This document shows, in pieces, positions 58,187 to 64,000 of a DNA stretch of 64,000 nt (position 1 is its first letter; every line of letters starts with the position of its first letter). Below the pieces are notes generated by a model. That model searched no databases and was not told the DNA's origin. It saw only the letters and a program-made list of their open reading frames with translations. The position numbers and the translations under genes are program-made. The DNA comes from Sistotremastrum niveocremeum HHB9708 (Eukaryota; Basidiomycota; Agaricomycetes; Sistotremastrales; Sistotremastraceae). Where the stretch lies: assembly GCA_001630475.1 (NCBI GenBank), contig KV419403.1, positions 495,387-559,386 of the forward strand, given 5' to 3'.

Positions 58187-58675
58187 ATGCTGGCGGCGAC
58201 GACGTTTGTGATTCTGGTCCACGCTCAAAGCAATCCTGACCATAGCAATGATTTTTCGAACTGCCAAGAGGTTTTCATTGTAAAGGCCCCTCAATGAACA
58301 GCTGAAATAGGCCCGATAGGTCCAGCTACGGCGACGCTAGCTCTCACTCCATGGGCTTTGGAAACAACACAAACGACTGGACCCAAATGCGTCTCGGATC
58401 TCGGTCTATTCGCTAGCTCGTTTTGTGCCTCAATCAGTTTCGTTTTGTCACGCCAGTAAGTTTATCCGTCTGCCTTATCCTATAATAAAGGCATGCTCAG
58501 TTTCTCTTACTCATCCTCTTTTTGTGAAGGTGGAGACAGTCGATGCATTGTCTCCATGTGCCAAGACAAATTTACTTTGCAGGAGCAGTTTTTGACCGGA
58601 ATGTGTGGTTCACCGTCAAATATCAACTTCGGCACGTTCTGTCAGCTAAAGCCCACGGCCACTTCCGGGATCTGA
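58187..58675 (+). CDS. Possible small secreted Cys-containing protein, frame has one stop
   Basis: ATG at 58187 opens a signal-peptide-like MLAATTFVILVHAQ, then SNPDHSNDFSNCQE. A TGA at 58295-58297 interrupts, after which the same frame continues (EIGPIGPATATLAL, then CVSDLGLFASSFCASI). A good GTAAGT donor at 58456 and CTCAG acceptor ending at 58500 remove a 45-nt intron; exon 58501-58675 gives SRCIVSMCQDKF, MCGSP and FGTFC to a stop. The regularly spaced Cys residues fit a secreted disulfide-rich protein. The stop cannot be removed by any plausible intron I found, so the gene may be decayed, start differently or be misread. No named family claimed. Confidence 0.35.
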
Positions 58676-59319
58676 GATCTGCTGCTATAGCACTTATTTG
58701 CGAGGCTCTGTATCGATCGTACGCCACTATTGGACTCGCGGTCTTGATTTTGCTCCAAAAAATCTCCTTTTGTGCTTCCTGGTCGAACCTTGTCTTTCCC
58801 TGGCCTCCGAATCGGTCTCCCTTGTCGGACTAGCTGGTGCAATACAGTCTTCCCTTGATGAAACATAATCGCTTGTTCAAACTACTGGAACTTCCCTGTC
58901 TGTAATCCTTTTTCCCTATCCCAGGGTCCACCAGGTCAGCCTATTCTTGATACGTAGTGTGCAAACATTGACATCATTGGTTACTCAGATCGTCACTCAT
59001 CGCCCACAGCACTTTTTTCAAAGCGAAATAACGAAAATCCAAGCGTACAACCTTCAAAACTCGATTCATACTCCTCAAAAGCCACCGAAGAGCGCTCCAA
59101 CTCCTTAAATATCGATTTTCGATGCATTCGACCTGCTAAAATGCAAGGATCATTTCGCTATGTATTCCAGAGTCAAAGCGTGTCGGACGCGGTGTAGGAA
59201 CGTGTTGTTTCATCTGTATTGTAGTTACGGCTAAAAATCTAATGGATATAATACGATGCCATTGTTCTACATCTGACACTCGGTCCCAGCGCTCCCACTG
59301 GATTCTTAACCGCTCGAAC
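58676..59319. other. Intergenic, upstream of the RCC1-PHD gene
   Basis: About 640 bp; no gene recognised. Confidence 0.45.
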
Positions 59320-61870
59320 ATGTCTGAGGCTCCTCAAACTGAGACACATCACAACGGCGAGGCCAAGTCAACCGAAGTCAAGTGGGGAAGAGGTGAGTAG
59401 CTGTAATATGAGTGCTAGAAATTATCAACTGAGAGCGGGTCAAGTTCTGGTTTGCGGCGGAACCAACTGGTAAGAGCGACGCTCTTTCTTACGCTCCTCA
59501 CACTTACTCTTGGCTGCCAGGGCCAAACTCGGCAAGAAGGATAAACCAGGAGCAGCTATATCAGAAGAGGACCGGTAAGTTCACCTCTTTCTCATCATCA
59601 GCGCTCTCGCACTCCTCGTCGTTCGTCGTCCATCAAAACTCGAACTGACCCTCTTCCACCTCCCCATCCAGTCCAGACCTCCTCGAGCCGCATATCCTTC
59701 GCTCTTTAAGTAACGTCAAAGCAGTCTCTATCCATACATCATGTTGTTCCTGTCATTGTATCGTTCTCGACGTCGACGGCACAGCATGGATGTTCGGTCG
59801 CAACACCCCACCTGCAATGGGTCTTCCATCCAATTCATTTGGAGAGATATCGGAGTGTGCGCCTAGAAGTATAACAGCGAGGGAATTGGGAGCGGCTGAG
59901 GGCTCGAAATTCGTTCATGCGGCCTGTGGGAGGGGTCATTCTTTACTTGTTGGAAGTGGAGGTGAAGTTTGGGCTTGTGGGGCGAACCTCAGTGGACAAG
60001 TGAGTCTTTCTTCAGTGCTTATTGTCGCTATCTCATGAACATGGCTGGGTAGTGTGGACAAAACCCCTCGCCTGAAGTGCCGCACTGGAAGCTCGTCGAT
60101 GGACCGTGGTCTCGTGGGGCAAACAAGCAGAAGGTCGTCCAGGTCGGCGCTGGTGTTTCGTTCTCCCTAGCCCTGACCGACGAGGGAAAAGGTGAGCAAT
60201 GCTCTGCCCATGTATCAACAGCGAGTGTGTCTAACTTGATGTGACCCAGTATATGCGTTCGGCAGCGCCGAGAAGGGACAGCTAGGAAACGGCAAGACGG
60301 GAGAACACATAGCTACAGGAAACAAAATCCTCTTTGACCTCCATTCGGACCCAAGTACGCATCCTTTCCCCTCTGTTCCGACCAAACCTCATACCACATA
60401 TAGTCCTCGTTCGCAACCTTGAAAGTCATAAAATCGTTTCACTATCGTGTGGAAATCAGCATAGTATTTTATTGGATTCGGAAGGGTATGTCGCGAGAAC
60501 CAACCTGCGATGTGGACTCTGACATACGTGCAGATATGTTTATACCTTTGGATACAACGGATATTGTCGCCTCGGCCATGGCGATCAAGTCGATTGCCTG
60601 ACACCTAAAGTGGTCGCTCAGGTCTGCCAGTTCCCCGCAATTTCACGCGATGACATCCTGACTTTTCTCTATCCCCTTTCCTTATCCTCTCAATCTGTTC
60701 CGACATAGTTCGCAAATTCGAAAGAATCCTTGAGAGGAGGCTTCGTCGTGGCTGGACCGACATGTTCGATCGTAATCGATCGGCAAAAGATGTTATACCT
60801 CTGCGGGAAGGTATGTCACATCTTCCCCGTCCTTTCTCGGATCATTCCAACGTGATTTGTTCCCCCTAGTTCAAAAATTCCGGCGATGGATCGAGCGGTC
60901 AACCTTGGAGCTCGTTCAAATATGTGCCTGATATCATGTATGATCTTTCTTCCCGTTCTCCTGCCGTTGTTGATATCCTACAAAAGGTCCTGCAAGATCG
61001 ATTTCGCCTCCTTGGGAGGTGTAACAATATGGGCTCTTACGGCCGACGAAGATGGAAGTATGATGACAGTAGCATGGTACGTATTTCATCTCTTTACATC
61101 TGAGTCTCTTGACCGAGTTGTGTAACCGTAGGGGTCAAAATGCCCATAACGGCGAACTCGGCATGGGCGCAGATCAGCCCAAAAGTGCAACAAAGCCCAC
61201 TCAAGTCAATCCTCTCAAGGGCATCGAAGTCTTTGCGTCCGTTCTTTCTTCTCATGCACTATCCGGCAATACTGATCCTTGATGTGGATCTATTACAGCG
61301 TCGCCGCTGCTCAGAATACGACATTTATGCTGGCGCTCCCGAACGACAAGCTATCCGATCTTCCAAGACACCCCGATGAAGTGGGTCCAGCTGATGAATG
61401 CAATGTATGCTCCAAGGACAAGAAAGATGACTCGCCGATTGTCTGCGAAAAGGTATCGTAGTATCTTCTTACGTGCCCTCATGCACTTACCCGTGGAAAC
61501 CTTTAGTGCGATCAACCCTACCACCTATCTTGTCTCAATCCACCCCTCTCCGAAGTTCCCACAGGAGAGTGGTTCTGTGCACCTTGTGAAGCGTCCCCTG
61601 GCGCCCCGATTTTCGCCATCGACACTGATAAGAGCAAATACCTCGTCGAGGCGCTGAAGAAGAGTGCCGCCGCTGGTGGTGGTGGGAGGGGAAAGAAGGC
61701 CTCTGCGAAGCACGTGGAAGAAGGCGAGGATGATGAGGATGACGACGACGGAGCGAAGACGGGTACAAAGAGGAAAGCTGGAGCTGTGGGCAAGGCTGGA
61801 GGTACGTCTCGAAATATCTACTCTTCGTCTCGGCAGCTGATGGTGTATCATAGCCAAGCGCAAGAAGTAG
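59320..61870 (+). CDS. RCC1-repeat protein with C-terminal PHD finger
   Basis: Fifteen exons (first 59320-59392; others include 59672-59999, 60053-60191, 60987-61076, 61299-61452 and 61507-61801; last 61854-61870) sum to 577 aa. Residues about 25-430 form an RCC1-type beta-propeller: repeated blocks such as GQVLVCGGTNW, AWMFGRN, GRGHSLLVGSGGEVWACG, VYAFGSAEKGQLGNG, YVYTFGYNGYCRLGHGD and VAWGQNAHNGELGMG. A PHD finger follows at about 457-505 (CNVC, C, HLSC, WFCAPC; the C4-H-C3 pattern is complete). The C-terminus is basic and acidic low complexity with KRK clusters (likely nuclear). RCC1 propellers can bind nucleosomes or act as exchange factors, and PHD fingers read histone-tail methyl-lysine, so a chromatin-bound regulator is the natural guess. 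Confidence 0.9.
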
Positions 61871-62124
61871 AGGCCGTCTGTTGCTTAAGTTGGACTTCTC
61901 TAAAATTATAATGCAGTACATGTTCGTGATGACAGAACACCCCATCTCCCTCGCCATCTGTGTTTGCCCCGGATAAAATGTATTCATTACTAGCATAAAA
62001 TTTGAAACGAATAAGAAAAATGTACATATAAGCTATCCATTCAAAGCACAGTCCAAGTTAGCGAGTAGCAAGAAGGTTTGTAAGGTATCATTTTGGTGGG
62101 AAAGACTGGACAAGCTCTCCAGTC
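61871..62124. other. Convergent intergenic region, RCC1-PHD / ERG9
   Basis: 254 bp with the two 3' ends, AT-rich at 61975-62030; no gene. Confidence 0.5.
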
Positions 62125-63855
62125 TTACTCTCCGAAGTAGCGGACAGCTCCCCAAACGAAGAGCCCCGAAAGACCGAACATCACGCACACACCGCCGGCA
62201 ACGAATAACAACAGCTCCCAAGGGATAGGTTCCTTCTCCACCTGGCCCAACGGAGGAGCCTGACCGCCGAATCTCTTTTGTAGATTGATCTCTTTCTCGA
62301 GGACGTCATTGCGCTGCGCGATACGTACACGTGCGTCTTTTGAGGGGTCAGTGAGGGCGATCGTTTTGGTTTCTCCTGAGGACGCGGAGATGTTGACGAA
62401 GGACGGGTAGTGGTGTTCAGCCCATTGCTCAATCTATTGTTACACGCCGTCAGCATACTCGTCAAGAAAAGGAGGAAGAGAACGAACTTTTCCGCACGCA
62501 ACACAAATTTTCATGAAGTTGGGATCGCGAGGTGTTGCTTTTGCGTGGATCGCGCGAGCGTAGTCACGGAAGAGATATGCTACGTCACGAGGGTTTTTAG
62601 AGGCCATGATGAGCTTTGTATAGAGTCAGCAAGGGATAAAAGAAAAGAAGTGAAGGAGTACATACCTTGACAGCCTGTCCTCTCCTGATTTTCACGTTCT
62701 TATGCAACACATCCCGGTTCATGAAGCACAGCGCCAACGTAGCGAGAGCCATGACAGCGGGGATCGCGCAGAAGTTGAAAACGGTCTGGTTCCGGAGAAG
62801 AACCAGATAGTCCAGCGCATCGGTGGCATGTCTGAGAGCATCTAAAGTCATTCCGCTCAAAGCCCAAAGGCCCTCATCTTCTCTTTTAGGGTCATACAGC
62901 TCTTCGAGTTTCTCGAATCCATACGCGCCCCAGATTGCTTTAGGCCAGAAGTATCGTCGTTCGTCGACATCTTCACGGTAGTCACGGAGAATGTTAGTCT
63001 TTTGAAGGAGTAGTCCCATGGAGTTGGAGAGCGTGGGTTGTTCAGCGACGAAGGGTGCTTCTTTGCCAGAAGCAGAGAAGATGCGGGAGAGACCTTCGCC
63101 GACGAGTCCGGCAACGTAGTGGCAATAAAGGTCGAATTCTTCAACCGATGTGAGGTAGTCCGGGACAGAGGGGTCTGATATGGCTGCACGATGGGCGAAA
63201 TCTGCCATACCGATACCCATTTTATGGGAGATGTCGACGATGATGTCCCGGTATCTGTGTCGCCGTCAGGTTCGTTCGCCGTTGTAGACTTAAGAAGAAA
63301 ACGCACTCAGGTTTGAGAAGATTCATTTCAGCAGTGACGGCGTCATACTCGACGAGTAGCTGTCGGTCCTTCTCATTGGGTCCACTCCCATCAAAAGTCC
63401 AGCCTGGCTCCACGAGCTTCTGGTAGAACGTCCTCAATAGAGGCTGCTTGACCTCGTCAGACAGAGTCATATCATCCTCGATAGTATCCAATCCTCTCAA
63501 TGCCAAGTAGAACATGCATATCTACAGGCCATGAGTTATGATAACGTGGGGAGAGCAGAGGGGCTTACTGTTCTCGCCAGGTCTCCATCCAACTCCTTGA
63601 TGACGGCCGCGAAACTGCGGCTCGTCAGGTCCAGGAATTTCCAACAGGTCCTCATTGACTCTCTATCCCATCCTGAATTGGCTATCTCTTTCTTCGCAGT
63701 GATGTCTCTCGCATCGTGCCATAGCCAGTAATTGACCAGATTCCTGTCGTCCTTGATCAGTCTCTAATACTCTCTATTTACCAGTATTCTGTGAAGCGTT
63801 ACCTGAATTCATTTGGGTGCGTGAAGAAAAGAATAAAATATTGTTTAGCACCCAT
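62125..63855 (-). CDS. ERG9: Squalene synthase (farnesyl-diphosphate farnesyltransferase)
   Basis: Condenses two farnesyl diphosphates to squalene with NADPH, the first committed step to ergosterol, on the ER membrane. Six exons (63855-63803, 63743-63569, 63521-63307, 63254-62666, 62613-62488, 62433-62125) sum to 488 aa, slightly longer than the yeast enzyme. Motifs: SRSFAAVI, first aspartate-rich DTIEDD, YCHYVAGLVGEGLS, second aspartate-rich NILRDYREDVDERRYFWP, NFCAIPAVMALATL. The C-terminus is a membrane anchor (LLLFVAGGVCVMFGLSGLFV), preceded by a charged EKEPIP linker. The start MGAKQYFILFFTHPNEFR agrees with the family N-terminus. The gene is complete; its promoter is in the last 145 bp and beyond the window. 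Confidence 0.96.
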
Positions 63856-64000
63856 GATGATAATGGGAGGTCGTCAATGAACTCGCTGGCGTCGAACGGT
63901 CCGTTCTGAGGAAAATGCTCTAAGCGGGAAGAGCGCCTCTCGCTGTTGTGGCTTGCTTGGCTGTAGCCTATTATAGTAACTCCGTAGTTGACACCGTCGG

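Noticed and set aside
61535-61996. 153-aa minus-strand ORF, Ser/Arg/His-rich
   Set aside because: It is antisense to the low-complexity tail of the RCC1-PHD gene, which has consistent splicing.

Overview
The window is nuclear DNA of a filamentous basidiomycete, most likely an Agaricomycete. Genes are dense and carry many introns of about 45-60 nt with GT..AG ends. Micro-exons of 9, 10, 12 and 15 nt occur. Gene families typical of mushroom-forming fungi are present: MYND-finger expansions, lineage-specific kinase-like proteins and a STAND/NLR protein with a helical-repeat C-terminus. I cannot name the species from sequence alone. No rRNA, tRNA or CRISPR array was recognised.

Layout: (1) 1-10.5 kb holds six tandem, co-oriented paralogues (the first cut by the window edge) of a roughly 415-aa MYND zinc-finger protein. 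All share the same two-intron structure; gene 4 has a one-base frameshift. (2) 10.7-14.3 kb is a 23-exon mitochondrial Hsp78/ClpB disaggregase. (3) 14.6-16.2 kb holds two tandem small single-pass membrane proteins on the minus strand. (4) 17.2-38 kb is an accessory island. It contains three MLKL-like proteins (N-terminal helical region plus a pseudokinase lacking DFG), two other kinase-family genes, low-complexity DNA, a roughly 4.7-kb segmental duplication and a hAT-like MITE with an 8-bp target-site duplication sitting in the first exon of a kinase gene. (5) 39.8-43.2 kb is a 1,049-aa NLR-type STAND ATPase whose N-terminal region resembles those of the pseudokinases. (6) 43.9-49.2 kb holds a peroxisomal 4-coumarate-CoA-ligase-like enzyme and a TPR/J-domain co-chaperone with a one-base frameshift. 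(7) 50.5-53.6 kb holds a second, unrelated MYND pair; one copy carries a single in-frame stop. (8) 54.2-63.9 kb is mostly conserved genes: an FAD-dependent oxidoreductase, trimethylguanosine synthase, a doubtful small secreted protein, an RCC1-PHD fusion and squalene synthase.

The most interesting reading is of 17-43 kb. Three MLKL-like pseudokinases, a kinase with catalytic motifs, a glycine-loop-less kinase and an NLR lie within about 26 kb, in a region of recent duplication. This looks like a fungal immune or regulated-cell-death neighbourhood resembling necroptosis architecture. The architecture is read from sequence; the function is inference. Exon boundaries were derived by hand from splice motifs, reading frame and paralogue comparison. 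Where totals are given, exon lengths sum to whole codons, but single coordinates may be off by a base.
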